Assembly: GCA_030827165.1 (NCBI GenBank)
Contig: JAURFB010000014.1
Location: forward strand, 1-42,463
DNA from: Marivivens sp.
Lineage (GTDB): Bacteria > Pseudomonadota > Alphaproteobacteria > Rhodobacterales > Rhodobacteraceae
DNA: 42,463 nt
Direction: 5' to 3'
Both the position numbers and the translations under genes were made by a program. Below, in pieces: positions 17,153 to 25,513 of the stretch; the stretch's first letter is position 1, and each line of letters opens with the position of its first letter. The notes below the pieces were generated by a model. That model had not been told where the DNA came from. It did not search any database and worked only from the letters and a program-made list of their open reading frames with translations.

Positions 17153-18417
17153 GTGTCAAGGTCCTCGCAATCGACGATTCCCGCACAATGCTCGGCCTTG
17201 TCCGGAAGGTCATGACCGACGCAGGTTTTGACTGCGTCATGGCAGAAGACGGAGAGAAAGGGCTCGAGGTGTTTTCTCGAGAAGCCCCTGACGTCGTGAT
17301 CACCGATATCAATATGCCGAGGCTCGATGGCTATGGTGTGATCAGTGCCATCCGCGGCGGGAGATCGAACCAGACGGTGCCCGATCTTGTCCTGTCGGTG
17401 CGCAGGCTTGATACCCATTCGACAATCATGGCGCGTCGTCTTGGGCTGAACGGCGAGGAATTGTGCCCCGAAACCGGGCACGATTTCGTAGAGGCGCTCG
17501 GTGCGACGCTGATTGAAGCGATCTGGACCAATCAAAGTAGCCCGGCGCGGTCGGGATCGCCCGATGACGACGCGCCTTTGGCAGTCCGGATGCACGAGGC
17601 GGAAATTGTGCTGGCCCAAGCGCAAGGGGGGATGATCGAAGGAGAAAGGCGCCTTAGGGCGACGATTGCCGCCGAGCCGGGCAACTTTGACAACCATGTG
17701 ATGCTGGCGACAGCGATCCATTCGAATCTTGTGATCGGCGGCTTTCAGGGACTCCGTTCGCCCAGCGACTTCCTGCGCGCGACCAACGAGATCGAAAACC
17801 TGCTGATGGCGGCGATGGAACATCTGGAAGGCAACGATATCCTGACCTTGGCGGCGGCCAAACTTTTTTGGTTCGTCGATCCGAAATGGCGCCAGTTGGC
17901 GATGGATATGGCCGAGGACGTTTTCGCGCGCACAACGAACTTTATCACCGCCTTCAGCACGGTCGGGCAATTGCGGATGTGGGATGGTCGCGGAGAAGAG
18001 GCCTTGACGCTTTTCGAACGCGCTCAGGAAATCGTGCCGGTCAAGGTGTCGCAGGTGGGTCTCTATATCAGTGTCCAGAAGGCGATGGCGCATGTTTCAT
18101 TGGGCGATGTCAAGGGAGCCGGCGCCGAGATCGGCAAGGTGATCGAACGTGATCAGCGCGGGCTTTCGCGCTATGCATTGATGTTTGATCTCGGCAGGGC
18201 CTTTGACCGCGAAGCCGTTCTTGAGGCGACTTGCCGGGCGATGAGCCCCGAGGATGCACGGTCGTTCCTCTATTACATGCATTTCATGTATGCCCGGCAC
18301 TTCGTCGATCCCCATGCCCGCCAGAATTTCATGCGCGAACCAGTCGCCGTCGTCCGGCGGTTTTTCGGGGGCAACGCCATTCCCTTTGAAGTCCGCGAAG
18401 ATATCGACGAAAATTAG
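17149..18417 (+). CDS. Response-regulator-like protein with C-terminal helical repeat domain
   Basis: This 422-residue protein has an N-terminal receiver domain (about residues 1-120) with acidic pocket Asp9/Asp10, phospho-acceptor Asp53 in VVITDINMPRLDG, and Ser83 after strand 4. The conserved Lys-Pro after strand 5 reads Cys106-Pro107, so the receiver may not switch normally. Residues from about 150 on are helical and TPR-like (for example RMWDGRGEEALTLFERAQEIVP), with no DNA-binding or enzymatic output that I recognise. Output through protein-protein contact is likely. It is co-translated with the STAS protein. The gene pair lies between unrelated operons, and its target is unknown. Confidence 0.78.
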   Translation: MSVKVLAIDDSRTMLGLVRKVMTDAGFDCVMAEDGEKGLEVFSREAPDVVITDINMPRLDGYGVISAIRGGRSNQTVPDLVLSVRRLDTHSTIMARRLGLNGEELCPETGHDFVEALGATLIEAIWTNQSSPARSGSPDDDAPLAVRMHEAEIVLAQAQGGMIEGERRLRATIAAEPGNFDNHVMLATAIHSNLVIGGFQGLRSPSDFLRATNEIENLLMAAMEHLEGNDILTLAAAKLFWFVDPKWRQLAMDMAEDVFARTTNFITAFSTVGQLRMWDGRGEEALTLFERAQEIVPVKVSQVGLYISVQKAMAHVSLGDVKGAGAEIGKVIERDQRGLSRYALMFDLGRAFDREAVLEATCRAMSPEDARSFLYYMHFMYARHFVDPHARQNFMREPVAVVRRFFGGNAIPFEVREDIDEN

Positions 18418-18572
18418 ACTCCCGCGCGCTTGCATCCGGCCACGAAACTCATACCGTCCCGACAAAGCCGCGTCAGGGAGTCGTCCTGTCGTTCTTGGGC
18501 TGGATCGTCCTGCCCCTGAACGTCTAGGATGGGCTGGTCAATCGGCGGCAAAAGCCGGAGCAAGGAGAGAGA

Positions 18573-19436
18573 ATGCGATACCACACTCCCGCGACATTCG
18601 AGGATGCCTCGGCGATCGCCGCCGCGACATCCGGCGTGACAAGGTTTCTGGCGGGCGGAACGGACGTTCTGGTGCAGATGCGCGCCGACATCGTCACCCC
18701 TGACGACCTGATCGACATCAAGCATATCCCCGGCGTGAAAGACGTCGTGCTGGAGGATGACGGCTGCTGGCGCATCGGTGCCGCTGTCGCCGGTGCCGAA
18801 CTTACCGCTCACGCGGGCCTTTGCGCCGATTGGCCGGGCGTTGTTGAAGGCATGGGCCTTGTCGGCTCGACGCAAGTGCAGGGCAGGGCGACGCTGATCG
18901 GCAATCTGTGCAACGGCTCGCCTGCCGCCGATTCCGTTCCCGGCCTTGCGGCCGCTGGCGCCGAGGTCTCGGTCGTTGGCCCCAAGGGCGCGCGGCAGGT
19001 CAAGGTCGAGGATATTCCGGCCGGTCCGGGCCGCACGACGCTGGCCAAGGGCGAGGTGATTGCCGGAGTTTATCTGCCACCGCGCGGCAAGAGGGGCGGG
19101 GACGCCTACCTGCGCTTCATCCCGCGCACCGAGATGGATATCGCCGTGGTGGGCTGTGCGGTGAACCTTCGGGTTGACGGAGACAAGATCACCGAAGCTC
19201 GCGTGGTCCTTGGCGCTGTCGCCCCGACCATCGTCGTCGTGGCCGATGCCGCCAAGGCGCTGATCGGCTCGACGCTGGACGCCGCCGCGCTCGATGCTCT
19301 GGCCGCAGCCGCTTCGGCCGCCTGCCGACCCATCAACGACAAACGCGGAACCATCGCGTTCCGCACGGATGTGGCCGGTGTTCTTGCCCGCCGCGCCGCC
19401 AAAATCGCCTACGACCGCGCACGAGGTGCCAAATGA
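18573..19436 (+). CDS. Molybdenum hydroxylase FAD subunit (CoxM-like)
   Basis: This 287-residue protein is the medium subunit of a xanthine-dehydrogenase-family enzyme. It has the two FAD-binding motifs FLAGGTDVLVQMR (near residue 29) and ATLIGNLCNGSPAADSVP (near residue 108), and the C-terminal domain common to the family. It passes electrons from the iron-sulfur subunit to an acceptor. The start has AAGGAGAGAGA upstream. It overlaps the small-subunit gene by ATGA. Substrate class is discussed under the large subunit. Confidence 0.93.
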   Translation: MRYHTPATFEDASAIAAATSGVTRFLAGGTDVLVQMRADIVTPDDLIDIKHIPGVKDVVLEDDGCWRIGAAVAGAELTAHAGLCADWPGVVEGMGLVGSTQVQGRATLIGNLCNGSPAADSVPGLAAAGAEVSVVGPKGARQVKVEDIPAGPGRTTLAKGEVIAGVYLPPRGKRGGDAYLRFIPRTEMDIAVVGCAVNLRVDGDKITEARVVLGAVAPTIVVVADAAKALIGSTLDAAALDALAAAASAACRPINDKRGTIAFRTDVAGVLARRAAKIAYDRARGAK

Positions 19437-19912
19437 CCCAGATCCATGTGACCACCACCGTGAACTGCGACGAGGTCGAGTTTCTCGCCGATCCGCGCGA
19501 GACGCTGCTCGATTGTCTGCGCGACAAGCTCGGTATGACCGGCGCCAAGGAAGGCTGCGGCACCGGGGATTGCGGCGCTTGCTCTGTTACCGTTGATGGC
19601 CGCCTCGTCTGCTCCTGCCTCGTCCTCGGCGTCGAGGCGCAGGGCAAGACCATCGAGACGGTCGAAGGCATTGCCGACGGCGAGAAGCTGCACCCTCTTC
19701 AGCGCAAGTTCATCCAACACGCTGCGCTTCAGTGCGGCATCTGCACGCCGGGCATCCTTGTCGCGGCCAAGGCGCTTTTGGCGCAGAATCCCGACCCGAC
19801 CGAGGAAGAGGTGCGCTACTGGCTCGCCGGCAACCTTTGCCGTTGCACGGGCTATGACAAGATCATCCGGGCGGTCCTCGATGCCGCCGTCGAAATGCGG
19901 GAGGGCGTGTAA
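19433..19912 (+). CDS. Molybdenum hydroxylase [2Fe-2S] subunit (CoxS-like)
   Basis: This 159-residue protein carries two [2Fe-2S] clusters. The plant-ferredoxin-type motif is GCGTGDCGACSVTVDG, with a further Cys in RLVCSC. The C-terminal helical domain has QCGICTPG and NLCRCTGYD. Both are complete. The gene sits between the FAD and molybdopterin subunits, overlapping the former by 4 bp and the latter by one base (TAATG). Confidence 0.95.
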   Translation: MTQIHVTTTVNCDEVEFLADPRETLLDCLRDKLGMTGAKEGCGTGDCGACSVTVDGRLVCSCLVLGVEAQGKTIETVEGIADGEKLHPLQRKFIQHAALQCGICTPGILVAAKALLAQNPDPTEEEVRYWLAGNLCRCTGYDKIIRAVLDAAVEMREGV

Positions 19913-22152
19913 TGCCTCTGGATACCAAAACCACCGGTTTCAAATATATCGGCACCCGCCCCGACCGCCCCGACGGGATCGACAAGGTGACTGGCAAGGC
20001 CCGCTACGGCGCCGATGCCTATGCGCCGGGGATGCTGCATGGCGTGATGGTGCGCTCGCCCCATGCCCACGCCAAGATCAAGAATATCGACGCCTCGAAG
20101 GCGCTGGCGCTGAAGGGGGTGAAGGCGGTTGTCACCCGCGCCGATTTCCCGACCGGCCTTGAGGGCGAAGACTGGAACATTCAGGAAAACTGCATGGCGG
20201 GCGAGGTGGCGCTCTATGACGGTCACGCCGTTGCCGCCGTCGCGGCGACCAGCCTTCTTCTGGCGCGTGAGGCCGCCAAGCTGATCGAGGTCGACTACGA
20301 GGTGTTGCCGCACGTCACCGATGTGGACGAGGCGATGAAGCCGGGCGCTCCGGCAATCCGCGCGGGTGCTGCCGACTATTCGGTGCCCGAAGGTCTTCAT
20401 CCCAACGTGATGCGCTATATCGAATACGGCCACGGCGATCTGGAGGCGGGCTTTGCTGCGGCCGACCTCGTCATGGAAAACACCTACAAGACCGAGGCGA
20501 CCCACCAAGGCTATATCGAGCCGCACGCCTGCCTTGCCCAATTGGGCGCGGATGGCAAAGGCGAGATGTGGGTCTGCACCCAGGGCCATTGGTTCGTCCG
20601 CCGGATGAGCGCCGCCGCTCTCGGGATCGACGTTGCCAACCTGCGCGTGACGCCCTCGGAAATCGGTGGCGGCTTTGGCGGCAAGACGACCGTGTTCATC
20701 GAGCCGGTCGCCCTTGCCCTCAGCCGCAAGGCAGGCAAGCCGGTCAAGATGGTGATGACCCGTTCGGAAGTCCTCCGCGCCACGGGCCCGACTTCCTCCT
20801 CCTCGATCGACGTGAAGATGGGGATGAAGAAAGACGGCACCATGACCGCCGCCAAGGTCACCATGCGGATGCAGGGCGGCGCCTTCCCGATGGCGCCGAT
20901 CGACAGCGCGCTTGATTGTGCCTTCTCCTGCTACAATATCCCGGCGGTGCATCACGAGGGTTATGACGTTCTGGCCAACCGGCCCAAGCAGGCAGCCTAT
21001 CGCGCCCCCGGCTCGCCGATGGCGGCCTTCGCCACCGAGAGCCTTGTTGACGAGATGTGCCGGGCGCTGAAGCTCGATCCTCTGAAAACGCGCCTCCAGA
21101 ACGCCTCGCGCGAGGGCACCAAAGCCAGCTTTGGCCCGACCTTCCCGCGCATCGGCCTTGTCGAGACGCTGGAGGCGGCCATCGCGCACCCGCACTATGC
21201 CGCCCCGCTTGGCCCCAATCAGGGGCGGGGCGTGGCCAGCGGCTACTGGATGAACTGGGGCGGCGAGACCTCGGTCTCGGCGGCACTGGGCGAGGATGGC
21301 TCGGTGACGGTCTCGGTCGGCACGCCCGATATCGGCGGCAGCCGCGCCTCGATGGCGCTGATGGCGGCCGAGGCGCTGGGCATTCCCTATGAGAACGTGC
21401 GCGTCAACATCGCTGATACCGGCTCGCTCGGCGTCAATGAGCCAACTCACGGCAGCCGTGCGACCTATGCCTCTGGCCTTGCCACGATCGAGGCGGTCAA
21501 GCAGATCTCGACCAAGCTCTGCCAGCGCGCCGCCGACAAATGGGGCATTCCGGTCGAGGCGGTAATCTGGGAAGACGGCTCTGCCAAGCCTTCTGGGCCG
21601 AACGCGGGCGAGTTTCCGCCGCTGACCATTGGCGAGCTTGCCGCCGAAATGGGCGGCACCGGCGGGCCGATCTCGGGCCATTTCGAGGCGACCCCCTCGG
21701 GCCACGGCGGCAGCTTCGGCACCCATATCGTCGATGTCGAGGTTGATCCCGAAACCGGCTATACCTCGGTCCTGCGCTATACCGTGGTGCAAGACGCCGG
21801 CAAGGCGATCCACCCGGCCTATGTGGAAGGGCAATTCCAGGGCGGCGCGGCGCAAGGCATCGGCTGGGCGCTCAATGAAGAATACATCTATGGGGCCGAC
21901 GGACGCCTGCAAAACACCGTGTTCCTCGATTACCGCATCCCTGTCGCCTCGGACTTGCCGATGATCGACACCGTGATCGTCGAGGTGCCGAACCCCGGCC
22001 ATCCCTACGGCGTGCGCGGCGTCGGTGAGACGGGGATCACCCCGCCGCTGCCAGCCGTCGCCAACGCCGTCCACGCGGCCGCTGGCGTGCGCCTGCGCAG
22101 CCTGCCGATGTCGCCGCCGCGTATCCTTGCTGCGATCAAGGCCAAGGGCTGA
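19912..22152 (+). CDS. Molybdenum hydroxylase catalytic subunit (CoxL-like aldehyde/xanthine oxidase type)
   Basis: This 746-residue molybdopterin-cytosine-dinucleotide-binding subunit has the GGGFGGK motif near residue 258, AYRAPGSPMAAFATES in the centre, and the catalytic Glu in GVRGVGETG near the C-terminus. The form I carbon monoxide dehydrogenase loop (AYRCSFR) is absent, so it is not a true CO dehydrogenase. It probably hydroxylates an aldehyde, a CoA ester or an N-heterocycle. The order medium-small-large subunit is the usual cox order. Overlap by one base with the MoaD-like gene suggests joint assembly. The substrate is not predictable from sequence alone. Confidence 0.93.
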   Translation: MPLDTKTTGFKYIGTRPDRPDGIDKVTGKARYGADAYAPGMLHGVMVRSPHAHAKIKNIDASKALALKGVKAVVTRADFPTGLEGEDWNIQENCMAGEVALYDGHAVAAVAATSLLLAREAAKLIEVDYEVLPHVTDVDEAMKPGAPAIRAGAADYSVPEGLHPNVMRYIEYGHGDLEAGFAAADLVMENTYKTEATHQGYIEPHACLAQLGADGKGEMWVCTQGHWFVRRMSAAALGIDVANLRVTPSEIGGGFGGKTTVFIEPVALALSRKAGKPVKMVMTRSEVLRATGPTSSSSIDVKMGMKKDGTMTAAKVTMRMQGGAFPMAPIDSALDCAFSCYNIPAVHHEGYDVLANRPKQAAYRAPGSPMAAFATESLVDEMCRALKLDPLKTRLQNASREGTKASFGPTFPRIGLVETLEAAIAHPHYAAPLGPNQGRGVASGYWMNWGGETSVSAALGEDGSVTVSVGTPDIGGSRASMALMAAEALGIPYENVRVNIADTGSLGVNEPTHGSRATYASGLATIEAVKQISTKLCQRAADKWGIPVEAVIWEDGSAKPSGPNAGEFPPLTIGELAAEMGGTGGPISGHFEATPSGHGGSFGTHIVDVEVDPETGYTSVLRYTVVQDAGKAIHPAYVEGQFQGGAAQGIGWALNEEYIYGADGRLQNTVFLDYRIPVASDLPMIDTVIVEVPNPGHPYGVRGVGETGITPPLPAVANAVHAAAGVRLRSLPMSPPRILAAIKAKG

Positions 22153-22397
22153 TGGTCAAGGTTCACCTGTGGTCGGGTCTGCGCCGGTTTACCGATGGCG
22201 CGGATGTGGTCGAGGTGAGGGCCAGGACGGTTGGCGAGATGATGAAAGCATTGGTCGAGGCTCACCCGGGCCTCGAACCGGTCATCAAGGCCGGGGTATC
22301 GGTCTCGGTTGATGGCAAGCTGATCGCGCGCGGCCTGCACGAGCCGGTGACAGACGACAGCGAGGTGTTTCTCCTGAGGCAACTCAAGGGCGGCTGA
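22152..22397 (+). CDS. MoaD/ThiS-like small sulfur-carrier protein
   Basis: This 81-residue protein has a beta-grasp pattern and ends in LLRQLKGG. The terminal Gly-Gly is the activated and thiocarboxylated tail of MoaD/ThiS sulfur carriers. Its ATG overlaps the stop of the catalytic subunit (TGATG), so it is produced with the molybdenum enzyme. No MoaE, MoeB/ThiF or ThiG gene lies nearby. It may be a dedicated helper for molybdenum cofactor synthesis or sulfuration, which is inference, or simply a MoaD paralogue. Confidence 0.78.
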   Translation: MVKVHLWSGLRRFTDGADVVEVRARTVGEMMKALVEAHPGLEPVIKAGVSVSVDGKLIARGLHEPVTDDSEVFLLRQLKGG

Positions 22398-22460
22398 GGG
22401 TTTCTGCTGGATTTTTCTCGACGGACGAGACACCCTTTCTGCGAGGCAGGGGAGCAAAAC

Positions 22461-23195
22461 ATGGCGCGAATGCTGGGCGGGCGCATCTTTGCAGTCGATC
22501 TGGCACGGACCATCGCCATCCTGATGATGGTGACGTTCCACTTCACCTATGACCTCGAGATGTTCGGCTTTGTCCCCGGCGGAACGACGACCCACGGTTT
22601 CTGGGCGCTTTTCGCTCGGGCGACGGCGGGCAGCTTTCTGTTCCTTGTCGGCTTCAGCCTCTATCTGGCCCACGGGCAGGGGATCCGGTGGCGCTCTTTC
22701 GGCCGGCGGCTGGCCAAGGTGGCGGCAGCAGCGGCCCTTGTCTCGGCGGGCACTTACATCGTCCTGCCGCAGACCTTCGTCTATTTCGGAATCTTGCATT
22801 CAATTTCGGTGGCAAGCCTTCTGGGCCTCGCCTTTCTGCGCCTTCCGGCGGTTTTGACGCTTCTCCTCGGGGCGGCGGTGATCGCCTTGCCGAATTATGT
22901 CAGCCTTTCCGCGCTCGATAGCCCGTTCTTCTATTGGACCGGTCTTTCGACTTGGTGGCCGCCGTCGATCGACTATGAGCCGGTGTTCCCGTGGTTCGGG
23001 CCGACGCTTCTGGGGATCGGCGCGGCCAAGGTCTTCGCGTCGCGGTTCCCGTCCACCCTTGCCGGATCGGGTTCTGTGGGGCAAGGAGCGCTTGCGCGGG
23101 CTATCGCCTTTCCTGGGCGGCATAGCCTGATCATCTATCTGGCGCATCAGCCGATCCTGATCAGCGTGATCTGGGCCTATCTCATCCTCTCCTGA
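22461..23195 (+). CDS. DUF1624/heparan-alpha-glucosaminide acetyltransferase-like membrane protein
   Basis: This 244-residue multi-spanning membrane protein begins GRIFAVDLARTIAILMMVTFH, the R-x-x-x-x-D-x-x-R and H pattern of DUF1624 and related acyltransferase-3-like proteins. Around seven to eight hydrophobic segments follow, and the end reads HSLIIYLAHQPILISV, also typical. Substrate and acyl donor are unknown. GGGGAGC lies before the ATG. It lies between the molybdenum hydroxylase and matB on the same strand, which may be only a positional grouping. Confidence 0.8.
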   Translation: MARMLGGRIFAVDLARTIAILMMVTFHFTYDLEMFGFVPGGTTTHGFWALFARATAGSFLFLVGFSLYLAHGQGIRWRSFGRRLAKVAAAAALVSAGTYIVLPQTFVYFGILHSISVASLLGLAFLRLPAVLTLLLGAAVIALPNYVSLSALDSPFFYWTGLSTWWPPSIDYEPVFPWFGPTLLGIGAAKVFASRFPSTLAGSGSVGQGALARAIAFPGRHSLIIYLAHQPILISVIWAYLILS

Positions 23196-23252
23196 CCGCT
23201 TTACCCCCCATCCGGTTTGCCGCTAGAAATCGGGGGCAACAGGGGAAGACGC

Positions 23253-24767
23253 ATGACCAATCCGCTCTATGAAACGCTCCTTGGCCGCCATGCCGAATCG
23301 CAAGCCCCTTTCCTTTATCCCGAGGGTGGCGAGCCGATCAGCTATGCCGCGTTCCTCGCGATGGCCTCGCGGATGTCGAACGCGATTACCTCTCTCGGCC
23401 TCATGCCCGGAGATCGTGTCGCGGCGCAGATCGACAAATCGCCGGAGGCGCTCGCGCTCTATGCCGCTTGCGTTCAGGGCGGGTTTGTCTTCCTGCCGCT
23501 CAATACGGCCTATACGCCGGCCGAGCTGGGCTATTTCCTGTCTGACAGCGGAGCGAAGCTGGTGGTCGCGACCGACGCCACCGAAGCGAAGGTCGCGCCG
23601 CTCGTTTCAGGGACAGGCGCGGTTGTCGAAACCCTCAACGCCGACGTGACCGGAAGCCTTGCCGCCCTTGCCGCGCGCCAGGCCCATCAGGCGCCGGTGG
23701 CCGAAAGAGGGCCGGATGACCTTGCCGCACTTTTGTATACCTCCGGCACAACCGGGCGATCCAAGGGGGCAATGCTGAGCCAAAACAACCTCTTGTCGAA
23801 CGCTCTTACACTTGCAAGGGCGTGGCGTTTCACGCAAGCCGACGTCCTCCTCCACGCGCTGCCGATCTTTCATACCCACGGGCTTTTCGTCGCCACCAAC
23901 GTGATCCTTGCGGCTGGCGGGGCGATGATCCTTTTCGGCAAGTTCGACGTGGATGCGCTGGTGCGCGAGATGCCGAAGGCGAGCACGCTTATGGGTGTGC
24001 CGACCTTCTACACCCGCCTTCTCGATCATCCCGGCTTTGGCAGTGGACTGACCCGGGGGATGCGCCTGTTCATCTCGGGCAGCGCGCCGCTTCTGGCCGA
24101 AACCCACATCCGATTTGAAGAGCGCACGGGTCACCGCATCCTTGAACGCTATGGCATGACCGAAACCAACATGAACACCTCCAATCCCTATGAAGGCGAG
24201 CGCCGGGCGGGGACTGTCGGCCTGCCGCTGCCGGGGGTGGAATTAAAAATCACCGATCCCGCGACCGGCGCGAATGTGCCGCGGGGCGGGGTCGGCGTGA
24301 TCGAGGTGCGCGGCCCGAATGTCTTTCTGGGCTATTGGCAGATGCCGGAAAAGACCCGCGAAGAGCTGCGCGAGGATGGGTTCTTCATCACCGGTGATCT
24401 GGCCCGGATGGACGAGGACGGCTATGTGACGATCATCGGGCGCGGCAAGGATCTGATCATCTCGGGGGGCTTCAACGTCTATCCCAAAGAGGTCGAGAGT
24501 CTGCTCGACGAGCAGCCCGGCGTCGCGGAAAGCGCGGTGATCGGCGTGCCGCATCCCGATCTGGGAGAAGTGGCGGTGGGCATCCTAGCACGGGCAAAAG
24601 GGCAGGAGCCCGACCTTGACCAGATCGCCGCCGCGATGGACGAGGCGCTCGCGCGGTTCAAGCGGCCGCGCAAACTGATCATTGTCGACGAACTGCCCCG
24701 CAACACCATGGGCAAGGTGCAAAAGAACATCTTGCGTCAAAGATACGGCGGGGTCCTCACCGCCTAG
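23253..24767 (+). CDS. matB: Malonyl-CoA synthetase MatB (acyl-CoA ligase)
   Basis: This 504-residue adenylate-forming ligase should join malonate to CoA with ATP. It has the phosphate loop LLYTSGTTGRSKGAMLSQNN, the YGMTETNMN motif, FITGDLARMDEDGYV, the hinge GRGKDLIISGGFNVYPKEVE, and catalytic Lys in NTMGKVQKN near the C-terminus. The MTETNMN and GGFNVYPKE motifs and the length match MatB. I start at ATG 23253 with AGGGGAAG upstream. It ends in a CTAG shared with the converging TetR gene. Methylmalonate could be an alternative substrate. Confidence 0.88.
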   Translation: MTNPLYETLLGRHAESQAPFLYPEGGEPISYAAFLAMASRMSNAITSLGLMPGDRVAAQIDKSPEALALYAACVQGGFVFLPLNTAYTPAELGYFLSDSGAKLVVATDATEAKVAPLVSGTGAVVETLNADVTGSLAALAARQAHQAPVAERGPDDLAALLYTSGTTGRSKGAMLSQNNLLSNALTLARAWRFTQADVLLHALPIFHTHGLFVATNVILAAGGAMILFGKFDVDALVREMPKASTLMGVPTFYTRLLDHPGFGSGLTRGMRLFISGSAPLLAETHIRFEERTGHRILERYGMTETNMNTSNPYEGERRAGTVGLPLPGVELKITDPATGANVPRGGVGVIEVRGPNVFLGYWQMPEKTREELREDGFFITGDLARMDEDGYVTIIGRGKDLIISGGFNVYPKEVESLLDEQPGVAESAVIGVPHPDLGEVAVGILARAKGQEPDLDQIAAAMDEALARFKRPRKLIIVDELPRNTMGKVQKNILRQRYGGVLTA

Positions 24768-25387
24768 GCGTTGAAACTTCCGGGAAAGAAGGCGCGGGCC
24801 GTGTGCAAGACCACGGCGCGGGCCGTGTCGCGGTCGAACCGGTCGGGATGAAGGTAGTAGTCAGTCCAGAGCCCTTCGAGGAGGGCGATGATCGACAGCG
24901 CGGCGATCTGCGGATCGGTGCCGGTATCGCCCCCTGCGTCGCGAAGTTCGCGGCAGATCGAGGTAATCGTCTGCTGCATCCTGGCATCGCGCGAGTCGAT
25001 GAAAGGCATATATTCGGGCGAAGAATGCGCCTCGCCGCGAAAAGCGAACCAGACAGCCATCGTGCGGCGATTGAGAACCACGGGATCGAAATCGGCGTCG
25101 ATGATGGCGCGGAGCTTCGCCTCGGGCCGCTCGCCTGCGCCGTCCATAGCCGCGCTCCAGTGGTGGGTGTAGTCTTCGGAAAATTGTTGAGCAACAGCCA
25201 GCAACAGGTTGGTCTTGCTGGAAAAGTGCAGGTTGACCATGCCGCGCGAAAGGCCCGCCTTTTCAAGAATTCGGCTGATCGAGACAGCCGCAAGCCCGTG
25301 TTCGGCAATGGCATCCGCCGTCGCCTCGATCAGGGCGCGCCGGTGGCGTTCCTTGGTCAGCTCGCGCGTTGTTTGGGCTTCGGCCAT
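24764..25387 (-). CDS. TetR-family regulator, BetI-like (1)
   Basis: This 207-residue repressor has an N-terminal helix-turn-helix (residues 10-60, with ISRILEKAGLSRGMVNLHFSSK) and a C-terminal ligand domain with AVWFAFRGEA, as in BetI relatives. It is divergent from the class III aminotransferase, with a perfect 20-bp palindrome in the 126-bp gap, so it very likely controls that gene and itself. Its stop and the matB stop share CTAG at 24764-24767. The ligand is unknown; BetI relatives often sense cationic amines or their aldehydes. Confidence 0.9.
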   Translation of the reverse strand: MAEAQTTRELTKERHRRALIEATADAIAEHGLAAVSISRILEKAGLSRGMVNLHFSSKTNLLLAVAQQFSEDYTHHWSAAMDGAGERPEAKLRAIIDADFDPVVLNRRTMAVWFAFRGEAHSSPEYMPFIDSRDARMQQTITSICRELRDAGGDTGTDPQIAALSIIALLEGLWTDYYLHPDRFDRDTARAVVLHTARAFFPGSFNA

Positions 25388-25456
25388 GCCTCGCGTCCCT
25401 GATTTCCCGATGCAAATCTTTGGCAGGCATCTTGCATGATTGGAAGGCGGTTGACA

Positions 25457-25476
25457 ATGAATGAACGTTCATTCAT
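25457..25476. promoter_or_regulatory. Perfect 20-bp palindrome, candidate operator of TetR (1)
   Basis: ATGAATGAAC followed by GTTCATTCAT is a perfect palindrome at 25457-25476, with core TGAACGTTCA. A consensus -35-like TTGACA (25451-25456) directly abuts it, pointing toward the aminotransferase gene at 25514, so bound repressor would block RNA polymerase. I cannot place a convincing -10 at normal spacing. Confidence 0.75.
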
Positions 25477-25513
25477 CATTATATGATCAAATGCCCTTAG
25501 GCCGGAGCCTGCC

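Noticed and set aside
19852-22074. A 740-codon open frame on the minus strand opposite the molybdenum hydroxylase large subunit
   Set aside because: It is a GC-rich antisense shadow: the plus-strand protein carries complete family motifs, while the minus-strand product shows none.
18573-22152. Aerobic carbon monoxide dehydrogenase (CoxMSL)
   Set aside because: Subunit order matches, but the large subunit lacks the AYRCSFR active-site loop and has AYRAPGSPM instead.
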